DNA of 64,000 bases from an uncultured Nocardioides sp. (GTDB taxonomy: Bacteria; Actinomycetota; Actinomycetes; Propionibacteriales; Nocardioidaceae), in contig NZ_CANKZF010000002.1 in the NCBI RefSeq assembly GCF_947488515.1, positions 842,294 to 906,293 of the forward strand, in the 5' to 3' direction. How positions within the stretch are numbered: position 1 is the stretch's first letter; every line of letters begins with the position of its first letter. The translations under genes were made by a program, and so were the position numbers. The notes under the pieces are model-generated. The model was not told the origin of the DNA, ran no database searches, and saw only the letters and a list, made by a program, of their open reading frames with translations. Below, in pieces: positions 10,486 to 19,158 of this stretch.

Positions 10486-11541
10486 TCACGCCCAGCCGTA
10501 GACCATGCCCATCGCCGCGCGGACCTCGTCGAGGGTCGCCTCCGCCACCTCGTTGGCCGTGGCGTTGCCGCGGCGGAGGACCTCGTCGAGGTAGCCGGGG
10601 TCGGCCTCGAGCTCGGCGCGTCGGGCGCGGAGCGGGGCGAGCTCGGTGTTGATGGCGTCGGTCAGGCGACCCTTGAGCGCGCCGCCTCCGCCGTCGCCGA
10701 TCTCCTCGGCGACCGCGGCCGGGTCGACGCCCTCGCAGAGGCCGATGAGGGTCAGCAGGTTGGCGACCTCGGGCCGGGCGTCGGGGTCGTAGGTGATGAC
10801 CCGGTCGCTGTCGGTCTTGGCGCCCTTGAGCTTCTTGGCGGTCTCGTCGGCGGTCATCCGCAGCTCGACCACGTTGCCCTTGGACTTGCTCATCTTGGTG
10901 CCGTCGGTGCCGAGGATCAGCGGCGCCTCGGACAACAGCGCCCCCGGCTCCGGGAACACGGCGGCGTACCTGTCGTTGAAGCGGCGCGCGACGACACGGG
11001 TCTGCTCGAGGTGGGGGAGCTGGTCGCGACCGACGGGGACGACGTTGGCCTTGCAGAACAGGATGTCCGCGGCCTGGTGGACGGGGTAGGTGAGCAGCAG
11101 GCCGCCGATCGAGGTGATACCGGCCGACTTGGCCTCGTCCTTGACGGTGGGGTTGCGCTGCAGCTCGGCGACGCTGACCAGGCTGAGGAAGGGCAGCATC
11201 AGCTGGTTGAGCGCGGGCACCGACGAGTGCGTGAAGATCGTCGCCTTCTCGGGGTCGAGGCCCGCGGCGATGTTGTCGACCAGCAGGTTGCGCACGTTGC
11301 CGGCGATGTCGCCGGCGACCTCGCGGTCGGTGATCACCTGGTAGTCCGCGATCAGCTGCCAGATCTCGGCGCCGCTGTCCTGCAGGCGGAGGCGGTTGCG
11401 GATCGAGCCGAAGTAGTGGCCGATGTGCAACGCCCCGGTCGGACGGTCCCCGGTCAGCATGCGCAGCGAGGCCGGGTCCTTCGCCATCTGCTCCTCGATG
11501 GCGTCGCTGCGAGCTTGTGCGGCGCGGAAGGTGTCACTCAC
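10486..11541 (-). CDS. trpS: Tryptophanyl-tRNA synthetase
   Basis: This class I enzyme charges tRNA-Trp. The 351 residues contain the HIGH box as TGALHIGHYFG (about residue 40), the KMSKS box in GTDGTKMSKSKGN (about 220), and family segments IADYQVITDRE and YPVHQAADIL. The GTG start is supported by AAAGGA 8 nt upstream, while the frame stays open far above it without homology. It is divergent from the 2H phosphoesterase gene across 60 nt. The lipase gene follows 92 nt downstream and probably has its own promoter. Confidence 0.97.
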   Translation of the reverse strand: MSDTFRAAQARSDAIEEQMAKDPASLRMLTGDRPTGALHIGHYFGSIRNRLRLQDSGAEIWQLIADYQVITDREVAGDIAGNVRNLLVDNIAAGLDPEKATIFTHSSVPALNQLMLPFLSLVSVAELQRNPTVKDEAKSAGITSIGGLLLTYPVHQAADILFCKANVVPVGRDQLPHLEQTRVVARRFNDRYAAVFPEPGALLSEAPLILGTDGTKMSKSKGNVVELRMTADETAKKLKGAKTDSDRVITYDPDARPEVANLLTLIGLCEGVDPAAVAEEIGDGGGGALKGRLTDAINTELAPLRARRAELEADPGYLDEVLRRGNATANEVAEATLDEVRAAMGMVYGWA

Positions 11542-11588
11542 GCGGTCGATCCTTTCACGGGGGCGACCGGCGCCGCGATCGGGTTCGG

Positions 11589-11594
11589 TAGGGT
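11589..11594 (+). promoter_or_regulatory. -10 element of the 2H phosphoesterase gene, leaderless layout
   Basis: TAGGGT ends 7 nt before the GTG start at 11602, so the transcript would begin at the start codon. This is inferred from spacing. Confidence 0.4.
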
Positions 11595-11601
11595 TTCGGA
11601 G

Positions 11602-12111
11602 GTGCCCACCATCGGAGTAGCGATCGCGATTCCCGAGCCCTGGGCGAGCGAGCTCCAGGACTACCGGACCAGCGTCGGCGACACGACGGCGACGCAGATC
11701 CCCACGCACATCACGCTGGTGCCGCCGACCGAGGTGCCCGGCGCCGACCTCCAGGCCGTGTGCGCGCACCTGACCGAGGCGGCGTCCTCCGTCCCGCGGT
11801 TCGACATCCACCTGCGCGGCACCGGCACGTTCCGCCCGGTCTCGCCGGTCGTGTTCGTCACCCTGGCCGAGGGGATCTCGGGCTGCGAGGTGCTCGCGGG
11901 GGCCGTACGACAGGGGCCGCTCGAGGTCGAGCTGCACTACCCCTACCACCCGCACGTCACCATCGCCCACCACCTCGACGACGAGACGCTCGACCGGGCG
12001 TTCGCGGAGCTGGCCGAGTTCGAGTGCCGCTTCGCCGTCGACGCGTTCAGCCTCTACGTCCACGACGCCGACGCCGGCTGGCGGGCCACCGACCACTTCG
12101 CGCTGGGCTGA
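11602..12111 (+). CDS. 2'-5' RNA ligase family protein (2H phosphoesterase)
   Basis: This 169-residue protein carries the two signature motifs of the 2H superfamily, His-x-Thr at THITLVPP (about residue 38) and PHVTIAHH (about 125). These supply the two catalytic histidines for cleavage or ligation of cyclic or 2'-5' phosphodiesters. The length fits the YjcG/ThpR-like group. The biological substrate in actinobacteria is not established. The GTG start is placed by the TAGGGT box 7 nt upstream. A YihY-family gene begins 4 nt after its stop, so the two form an operon. Confidence 0.88.
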   Translation: MPTIGVAIAIPEPWASELQDYRTSVGDTTATQIPTHITLVPPTEVPGADLQAVCAHLTEAASSVPRFDIHLRGTGTFRPVSPVVFVTLAEGISGCEVLAGAVRQGPLEVELHYPYHPHVTIAHHLDDETLDRAFAELAEFECRFAVDAFSLYVHDADAGWRATDHFALG

Positions 12112-12115
12112 CCGG

Positions 12116-13192
12116 GTGTCCGTCCTCGACAGCGTGAAGCAGCGCGTCTCCGTCCTCCGCGAGCGGCGCCCGGTCGTCGACCACCTCGTGCGCGCCCTGG
12201 AGCACTACGGACAGGTCAACGGCAGCGCCCTCGCGGCCGCGGTGACCTATTTCGCCTTCCTGTCGTTCTTCCCGATCCTCGCGCTCGCCTTCGCGATCTT
12301 CGGCCAGGTCACCAAGGTCTACGCGGACGCCCAGGACACGCTGGTCGACGCGGCCAACTCCGTCCTCCCGGGCCTCGTCGGTGGCGACAGCGGGGTCCCG
12401 CTCGACACCCTGCAGGCCGCCGCCCCGGGGATCTTCACCTTCGGCATCCTGCTCACCCTCTACTCCGGCCTGGGGTGGCTCTCGGGCATGCGCTCGGCCC
12501 TGACGGCGATCTTCGAGGAGCCCGAGCGCGAGCAGCCCAACTTCGTGATCGGCAAGCTGCGTGACGTGCTGGCCCTCGTGGCGCTTGGCACCATCCTGGT
12601 CGCGAGCGTGGCGGTGTCCGGCGTCGCGACCAAGGTGCTCACGCCGATCACGGAGTGGCTCGAGCTGGGTGTGGTCGCGGAAGGCTTCTTCTGGGTGCTG
12701 GCCCTGTGCCTCGGACTGGCGGCCAGCACGTTGCTCTACTTCGCCTTCTTCCGCCTGCTCGCGCAGCCCGACATCCCCAGCCGGTCGCTGTGGTCCGGAG
12801 CGCTCCTGGGTGCCGTGCTGTTCGAGGTCATGAAGCAGCTCTCCACCTTCCTGCTCAAGGCGACGGCGAGCTCACCTGCCTTCCAGGCCTTCGGCATCGC
12901 GCTGATCCTGCTGGTCTGGATCAACTACTTCTCCCGCGTCGTCGTCCTCTCCGCCGCGTGGTCCCACACCACGCCCGAGGCCCGCGCCATCCGCGACGCG
13001 AACCGGGTCGCCGACCAGATGCCCGAGGGGCCCCGCATCGACCTCGCCGCGGCAGCCCCCGGCGTACGCTCCGCCTCTCCTGCCTCGTCCTCTCCTGCCT
13101 CGTCCTCTCCTGCCTCGTCCCCGAAGGCCGCCTTCGCCGCCGGCGCCGCCGCGATGCTCGGGCTCGTCGCCCTCCTCCGCCGCCGGGGTTGA
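12116..13192 (+). CDS. YihY/BrkB family inner membrane protein
   Basis: This 358-residue polytopic membrane protein has five to six hydrophobic segments in the conserved core. It opens with the family signature ALAAAVTYFAFLSFFP (about residues 38-53). Later come WLSGMRSALTAIFE and a final core helix reading ILLVWINYFSRVVVL. The family was once called ribonuclease BN, which is a misnomer; transport or envelope roles are proposed. After residue about 300 there is a Ser/Pro/Ala linker encoded by three perfect 15-bp repeats, then one more hydrophobic helix and a basic end. The GTG start is 4 nt after the preceding stop. Confidence 0.9.
   Translation: MSVLDSVKQRVSVLRERRPVVDHLVRALEHYGQVNGSALAAAVTYFAFLSFFPILALAFAIFGQVTKVYADAQDTLVDAANSVLPGLVGGDSGVPLDTLQAAAPGIFTFGILLTLYSGLGWLSGMRSALTAIFEEPEREQPNFVIGKLRDVLALVALGTILVASVAVSGVATKVLTPITEWLELGVVAEGFFWVLALCLGLAASTLLYFAFFRLLAQPDIPSRSLWSGALLGAVLFEVMKQLSTFLLKATASSPAFQAFGIALILLVWINYFSRVVVLSAAWSHTTPEARAIRDANRVADQMPEGPRIDLAAAAPGVRSASPASSSPASSSPASSPKAAFAAGAAAMLGLVALLRRRG
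13075..13119 (+). repeat. Three perfect tandem 15-bp repeats inside the YihY gene
   Basis: The unit CTCTCCTGCCTCGTC occurs at 13075, 13090 and 13105. It encodes a Ser-Pro-Ala-Ser-Ser linker between the membrane core and the last helix. Being in frame, copy number changes would alter only linker length. Confidence 0.9.
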
Positions 13193-13215
13193 GCTCGCTG
13201 CCCGCCGCCGCCTGA

Positions 13216-13265
13216 GCGGTGCGTGAGCCACATTCCGCCGACGTCGAATGTGGCTCGGGCACCGC
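13216..13265. repeat. 50-bp palindromic element, copy A
   Basis: The layout is GCGGTG, 3 nt, an 11-bp arm (13225-13235), a 10-nt loop, the perfectly complementary arm (13246-13256), 3 nt, CACCGC. The inner arms read GAGCCACATTC and GAATGTGGCTC. It begins 24 nt after the YihY stop and is one of four copies around the DUF559 gene. Confidence 0.85.
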
Positions 13266-13297
13266 CCGCCAGCGTGTCGCGCGTGTCGCTTGTCCGG

Positions 13298-13347
13298 GCG
13301 GTGGCCCAGCCACAATTGCGCCCGCCGCAATGTGGGTGGGGCACCGC
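13298..13347. repeat. 50-bp palindromic element, copy B (degenerate)
   Basis: It has the same 50-bp length, the same outer GCGGTG and CACCGC ends and the same 11-10-11 geometry. Its inner arms CAGCCACAATT and CAATGTGGGTG pair at only 8 of 11 positions. It lies 33 nt after copy A, upstream of the DUF559 gene. Confidence 0.7.
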
Positions 13348-13483
13348 GCGGCACGGCACCGCGGCGAGTCGGACGGGCCCAACCTGGGCCACGAGGTCTC
13401 CACAGCAGGTGCGCACGACGGCGTTTCCACAGGTCGTACGACGACAGCCGGCGCAGGCGCCCGGCGTGTGGCGCCATGGCGTC

Positions 13484-14425
13484 ATGCACGACGTAGCCCC
13501 GGAGCTCCTGCACGGTCCGTTCACACGCGAGTACGCCCTGGCGACGGGCGTGCCTGCCCGCGTGCTCGAAGGCGTCCAGTTCCGACGCCTCCATCAGGGC
13601 GTCTACGTCCACCGGAGCCGCGAGATGACGTGGGCCGACCACGTGGAGGCGGCGCGTCTGGCGCTCCCACCGACGGCGCGTACGACGGGCGCGACCCGAC
13701 TGCGGCAGGCAGGCTTCGACGCGGGCGACACGTGGCCGCTCCACTTCGTCGTCCAGGGCGACCTGCACCTGGTGCTCGACGGAGTGTTCCTGCACCGCAC
13801 GGTCAAGATGCCGCCGAACGATGACGACGCCGTCAGCATCGAGGCGGCGTTCGTCGCCTTCTGTGCCGAGGCACGGTTGCTCGACGCCATCACGGTCGGT
13901 TCGGTCCTGCTCAACCGGAGGGCGCTCGACGTCGGCCTCCTCGAGGAGATCCTGCGCGAGGAGAGATGGCGGCACGGTGTGTCCGAGACGGCGTACGCCC
14001 TCCCTCACCTCGAGGGGCGCTGCCGGTCCATGCCGGAGGCCGAGCTCTTCGCGTACGTCGTGTTCGCGGAGCTGCCGGTGCCGGCGGTCAACCGACGGAT
14101 CGAGGTCGTCGAAGGCGTCGAGCTCACGCCGGACCTCTGGTTCGAGGACTACGGTCTCGTGGTCGAGTACGAGGGCATCCAGCACCAGGATGATCGCGGG
14201 CAGTACAACGCAGACATCGACCGCTATGCGCTCTACCGCCGCCACGACGTGCCCTACGAGCAGGTCACCAAGGAGCGGATGCGGTCGCCGAAGGCCACCG
14301 TCCGCATGGTCCACGCCGCGCTCGTGGCGGAGGGCTACGCCGGGCCGCCACCGGTCTTCGGGGCGCAGTGGTCGTCACTCTTCGAGCCGCTCGCCGACCT
14401 CGTGCGCCGGCCCGGCGCAGCGTGA
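13484..14425 (+). CDS. DUF559/Vsr-like endonuclease with AbiEi-like N-terminal region
   Basis: This is a 313-residue protein. The C-terminal half fits the PD-(D/E)xK nuclease fold seen in DUF559 and Vsr. Glu185 or Glu187 lies in the first helix, Asp217 in TPDLWF, Glu228/Glu230 in VVEYEG, His234, and Asp246 in ADIDRY. The N-terminal 60 residues (YALATGVPARVLEG, then GVYVHRS) resemble the winged-helix start of AbiEi-type antitoxins, a common partner domain in actinobacteria. The true target is unknown. The start is ATG 13484, because the open frame further upstream runs through palindromic repeats. Two 50-bp palindromes lie upstream and two downstream, the first of these 10 nt after its stop. 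Confidence 0.8.
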   Translation: MHDVAPELLHGPFTREYALATGVPARVLEGVQFRRLHQGVYVHRSREMTWADHVEAARLALPPTARTTGATRLRQAGFDAGDTWPLHFVVQGDLHLVLDGVFLHRTVKMPPNDDDAVSIEAAFVAFCAEARLLDAITVGSVLLNRRALDVGLLEEILREERWRHGVSETAYALPHLEGRCRSMPEAELFAYVVFAELPVPAVNRRIEVVEGVELTPDLWFEDYGLVVEYEGIQHQDDRGQYNADIDRYALYRRHDVPYEQVTKERMRSPKATVRMVHAALVAEGYAGPPPVFGAQWSSLFEPLADLVRRPGAA

Positions 14426-14434
14426 GCCGCCCGA

Positions 14435-14484
14435 GCGGTGCGTCACCCACATTCGCCTCGCACGGAATGTGGGTGGGACACCGC
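14435..14484. repeat. 50-bp palindromic element, copy C
   Basis: GCGGTG, 3 nt, CACCCACATTC (14444-14454), a 10-nt loop, the perfect complement GAATGTGGGTG (14465-14475), 3 nt, CACCGC. Compared with copy A, arm bases differ on both sides so that pairing is kept. Confidence 0.87.
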
Positions 14485-14514
14485 CCGGCGGAGGGATCCG
14501 CGTGAGCCGCCCGA

Positions 14515-14564
14515 GCGGTGCGTCACCCACATTCGCGTCGCACGAAATGTGGGTGGGACACCGC
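14515..14564. repeat. 50-bp palindromic element, copy D
   Basis: This is the second member of the downstream pair, with the same ends and geometry as copy C. One arm base differs (AAATGTGGGTG), giving 10 of 11 inner pairs. Confidence 0.85.
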
Positions 14565-14593
14565 TCGAAGCAGCGACGCACCGTCCGGAGACG

Positions 14594-14628
14594 CGACGAG
14601 GGCCGGGGGAGACCCCCGGCCCTCGTCG
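14594..14628. terminator. Bidirectional terminator after sdhB
   Basis: A perfect 16-bp stem (14594-14609 with 14613-14628), arms CGACGAGG and CCTCGTCG outermost, has a 3-nt loop. It lies 17 nt after the leftward sdhB stop and also closes the rightward DUF559 unit. Confidence 0.87.
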
Positions 14629-14645
14629 GTGCAGCAGTACGCCGC

Positions 14646-15388
14646 TCAGTGACCGTGCTTGATCGCGGTGCGGAGGTCCTTGTTGAGCTGCGAGATCACG
14701 TCGAGCGGGATCTCCTTGGGGCAGGCGGCGGTGCAGGCGCCGATGTTGGTGCAGCCGCCGAAGCCCTCGTGGTCGTGCTGGGCGACCATGTTGACCACGC
14801 GCTCGTCGCGCTCGGGCTGGCCCTGGGGGAGCAGGCCGAGGTGGGTGACCTTGGCGCCCATGAAGAGCGAGGCCGAGCCGTTGGGACAGGCGGCGACGCA
14901 GGCGCCGCAGCCGATGCAGGTCGCGACGTTGAAGGCGCGATCGGCGTCGTCCTTGGGGACCGGCACTGAGTGGGCCTCGGGCGCCGAGCCGGTGTTGACC
15001 GAGACGTAGCCGCCGGCCTGGATGATCCGATCGAAGGCGCCGCGGTCGACGACGAGGTCCTTGACGACCGGGAAGGCGTCGGAGCGCCACGGCTCGATCG
15101 TGATCGTCTCGCCGTCGCTGAACGAGCGCATGTGGAGCTGGCAGGTCGTGGTGACCTCCGGGCCGTGCGCGTCGCCGTTGATCATCAGGCCGCACATGCC
15201 GCAGATGCCCTCGCGGCAGTCGGAGTCGAACGCGATCGGGTCCTCGCCCTGGTCGTTGAGCTGCTCGTTGAGCACGTCGAGCATCTCGAGGAACGACATG
15301 TCGGGGGAGACGTCGGCCAGCTGGTAGGTGTGCATCGCACCGGCGCTGACGGCGTCGGGCTGACGCCAGATCTTGAGGGTCAGGTTCA

Positions 15389-15389
<1 letters not shown>
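14646..15389 (-). CDS. sdhB: Succinate dehydrogenase iron-sulfur subunit (SdhCAB type)
   Basis: This 247-residue subunit passes electrons from the flavoprotein to the membrane quinone site. The ferredoxin-like N-terminal domain carries [10 protein letters not shown] with a later Cys at TTTC for the [2Fe-2S] cluster. The C-terminal domain carries [14 protein letters not shown] and [16 protein letters not shown] for the [4Fe-4S] and [3Fe-4S] clusters. The ATG shares one base with the sdhA stop (TAATG), showing tight coupling. It is the last gene of the sdhC-sdhA-sdhB operon and is followed by a strong terminator. Confidence 0.96.
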
Positions 15390-17437
<2,048 letters not shown>

Positions 17438-17450
17438 GTGTGGTGACCCC

Positions 17451-18164
17451 TTACTTGGTGATGATGCCCGCGAGCACGGCGAGCGGGACGAGGGAGAAGC
17501 CGATCGAGACGATCAGCGCGATGACGAAGCCGAAGACCTTGGCGCGCTGGCGCTTGGCCGCGGTGCCGGTCCAGCCGAGGGTCTGCGCGGCGCTCCAGAT
17601 GCCGTGGTGGAGGTGCGCGCCGAGGGCGAGCATCGCGACGATGTAGATCAACGTCATCCACCACAGGTCGAAGGTGTCGACCATCAGGAGGTAGGGGTCG
17701 TTGGTCGCGCCGCCCGACGGGTTGACCTTGCCGATGGTGAAGTTGAGCAGGTGCCAGATCAGGAAGACCAGGATCGTCACCCCGCCCCAGCGCATCATCA
17801 GGCTGGCCCGCGTCGCGCCGGTGTCCTTCTTCATGACGTACTTGGTGGTGCGGGCACGAGCCGCGCGGCGCCACAGCACGATGGCGCAGTAGACGTGCAC
17901 CACCAGCGACAGGATCAGGCCCAGTCGCAGGATCCAGAGCGCGCCCTCGTGCGGCAGCATCGGCTCGCCGAGCACGCGCAGGTGGTGGGCGTACTCGTTG
18001 AACGCGTCGTGTCCGGCAAAGGCCTTGAGGTTGCCGTACATGTGCGCGAGCACGAAGCCGAGGAAGATGAAGCCGCTGACCGCCATGCCCAGCTTGAGCG
18101 CGATGGTGGTGCGCGAGGCCCGCGCGCCCTTCACGAGCCGCGGGGGATTGAGTTGGGTTGCCAC
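17451..18164 (-). CDS. sdhC: Succinate dehydrogenase cytochrome b subunit
   Basis: This is the membrane anchor of the leftward SDH, 237 residues with five hydrophobic helices, as expected for a one-subunit diheme anchor (type B). Candidate haem-ligand histidines sit in helices at [27 protein letters not shown] and [10 protein letters not shown]. It would reduce menaquinone at the membrane. It is first in the operon and divergent from the Sdh1-type operon, with a 155-bp shared upstream region that holds a CRP-like site. Confidence 0.93.
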   Translation of the reverse strand: MATQLNPPRLVKGARASRTTIALKLGMAVSGFIFLGFVLAHMYGNLKAFAGHDAFNEYAHHLRVLGEPMLPHEGALWILRLGLILSLVVHVYCAIVLWRRAARARTTKYVMKKDTGATRASLMMRWGGVTILVFLIWHLLNFTIGKVNPSGGATNDPYLLMVDTFDLWWMTLIYIVAMLALGAHLHHGIWSAAQTLGWTGTAAKRQRAKVFGFVIALIVSIGFSLVPLAVLAGIITK

Positions 18165-18247
18165 GCCGCCACGTTATCGCGGCGCTCAGGCGCACGACGC
18201 GCCGAGGGCGTGTGAGGTTTTGCTGGGCGCGGTGTCTTCCGCTCAGG

Positions 18248-18263
18248 CGTGACACAGGTCATA
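18248..18263. promoter_or_regulatory. CRP/GlxR-like site between the two sdh operons
   Basis: CGTGA-CACAGG-TCATA matches TGTGA-N6-TCACA at 8 of 10 arm positions. It lies 84 nt from the sdhC start and 57 nt from the Sdh1 anchor start, so one bound dimer could influence both. The assignment is by motif only. Confidence 0.4.
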
Positions 18264-18319
18264 GTCGGGACCGTCGTCCGGGACCGCCTCCCGGACTGCC
18301 GGGACCTCACGGAGGACGC

Positions 18320-19141
18320 ATGGCGACAACCGACCACGGCGTGACCAGTCCGACCCGCGCGCGCATCGACGCGCGGACGTTGCGCCAGGACCGGTGGTGG
18401 CTCTCGCCCCTGACGACGTTCGTCGTGTTCTCGGCTTTCGTCGTCTACGCGACGGTCCGCGCGTTCATGGGCCGCGACTACTACGCCACGCCCTACCTGT
18501 CGCCGTTCTACTCCCCGTGCCTGGGCGACTGCGTGGAGGGTGCCTCCGACTTCGGCCAGCCATTCGCGTGGTGGCCGTTGTCCGCGGCGCTGATCATCCT
18601 GATCTTCCCGCTCGGCTTCCGGATGACCTGCTACTACTACCGCAAGGCCTACTACCGCGCGTTCTGGCTGAGCCCGCCAGCCTGCGGCGTCGCCGAGCCC
18701 CACGGGTCCTACTCCGGCGAGACGCGCTTCCCGCTGATCCTGCAGAACGTCCACCGCTGGTTCTGGTACGCCGCCGTGCTGGTCGGCCTGGTGCTCACCT
18801 TCGACACGGTCCTGGCCTTCCGGCCGATGCCGGCGGAGTACGCCGTCGGCGACGGGGAGACCAGCGGCATCCACATGGGCCTCGGCACGCTGCTGATGAT
18901 CGCCAACATCACCTTCATCTGGCTCTACACGCTGTCGTGCCACTCGTGCCGCCACCTCGTCGGCGGCCGACTGCGCCACTTCTCCAAGCACCCGGTCCGC
19001 TACCGGCTGTGGACCTGGGCCTCGCGGCTCAACGAGAGCCACGGCAAGTGGGCGTGGTACTCGCTCTTCTCGGTCGCGATCGTCGACCTCTATGTGTTCC
19101 TGCTCGCCACGGGCACCATCCAGGACGTGAGGTTCTTTTGA
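18320..19141 (+). CDS. Membrane anchor of Sdh1-type succinate dehydrogenase
   Basis: This 273-residue membrane protein has about five hydrophobic segments and the layout of the mycobacterial Rv0249c-type SDH anchor. It is not related in sequence to the sdhC anchor at 17451. It is rich in Cys and His at possible cofactor sites: C67/C71 (PCLGDC), C104, C122, and C207-H208-C210-H212 (SCHSCRH). From memory, a membrane-embedded Rieske-type cluster has been described in mycobacterial Sdh1, and the Cys/His set would suit this. GGAGG lies 5 nt before the ATG. Its TGA overlaps a possible TTG start of the flavoprotein gene. Confidence 0.88.
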   Translation: MATTDHGVTSPTRARIDARTLRQDRWWLSPLTTFVVFSAFVVYATVRAFMGRDYYATPYLSPFYSPCLGDCVEGASDFGQPFAWWPLSAALIILIFPLGFRMTCYYYRKAYYRAFWLSPPACGVAEPHGSYSGETRFPLILQNVHRWFWYAAVLVGLVLTFDTVLAFRPMPAEYAVGDGETSGIHMGLGTLLMIANITFIWLYTLSCHSCRHLVGGRLRHFSKHPVRYRLWTWASRLNESHGKWAWYSLFSVAIVDLYVFLLATGTIQDVRFF

Positions 19142-19158
19142 ACGAGACCAGGCATCCG

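Larger units (their letters stand above)
14421..14567 (+). repeat. Direct duplication of about 67 bp with 80-bp period
   Basis: Bases 14421-14487 and 14501-14567 match at 64 of 67 positions, with an offset of exactly 80 bp. The first copy includes the stop codon of the DUF559 gene. Each copy contains one palindromic element, so the second palindrome probably arose by duplication of the unit. Confidence 0.88.

Noticed and set aside
13223-13483. N-terminal extension of the DUF559 protein to 400 residues
   Set aside because: The extra frame reads through two palindromic repeats and has no conserved sequence. ATG 13484 gives the family-like start.
13484-14425. Restriction-modification system or abortive-infection operon
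   Set aside because: There is no methyltransferase, helicase or AbiEii-type toxin gene beside it. Only the nuclease-like protein and the repeats are present.
13214-14567. CRISPR array
   Set aside because: The repeats are 50-bp palindromes in only two pairs with unequal gaps and a full gene between them. There are no regular spacers and no cas genes.
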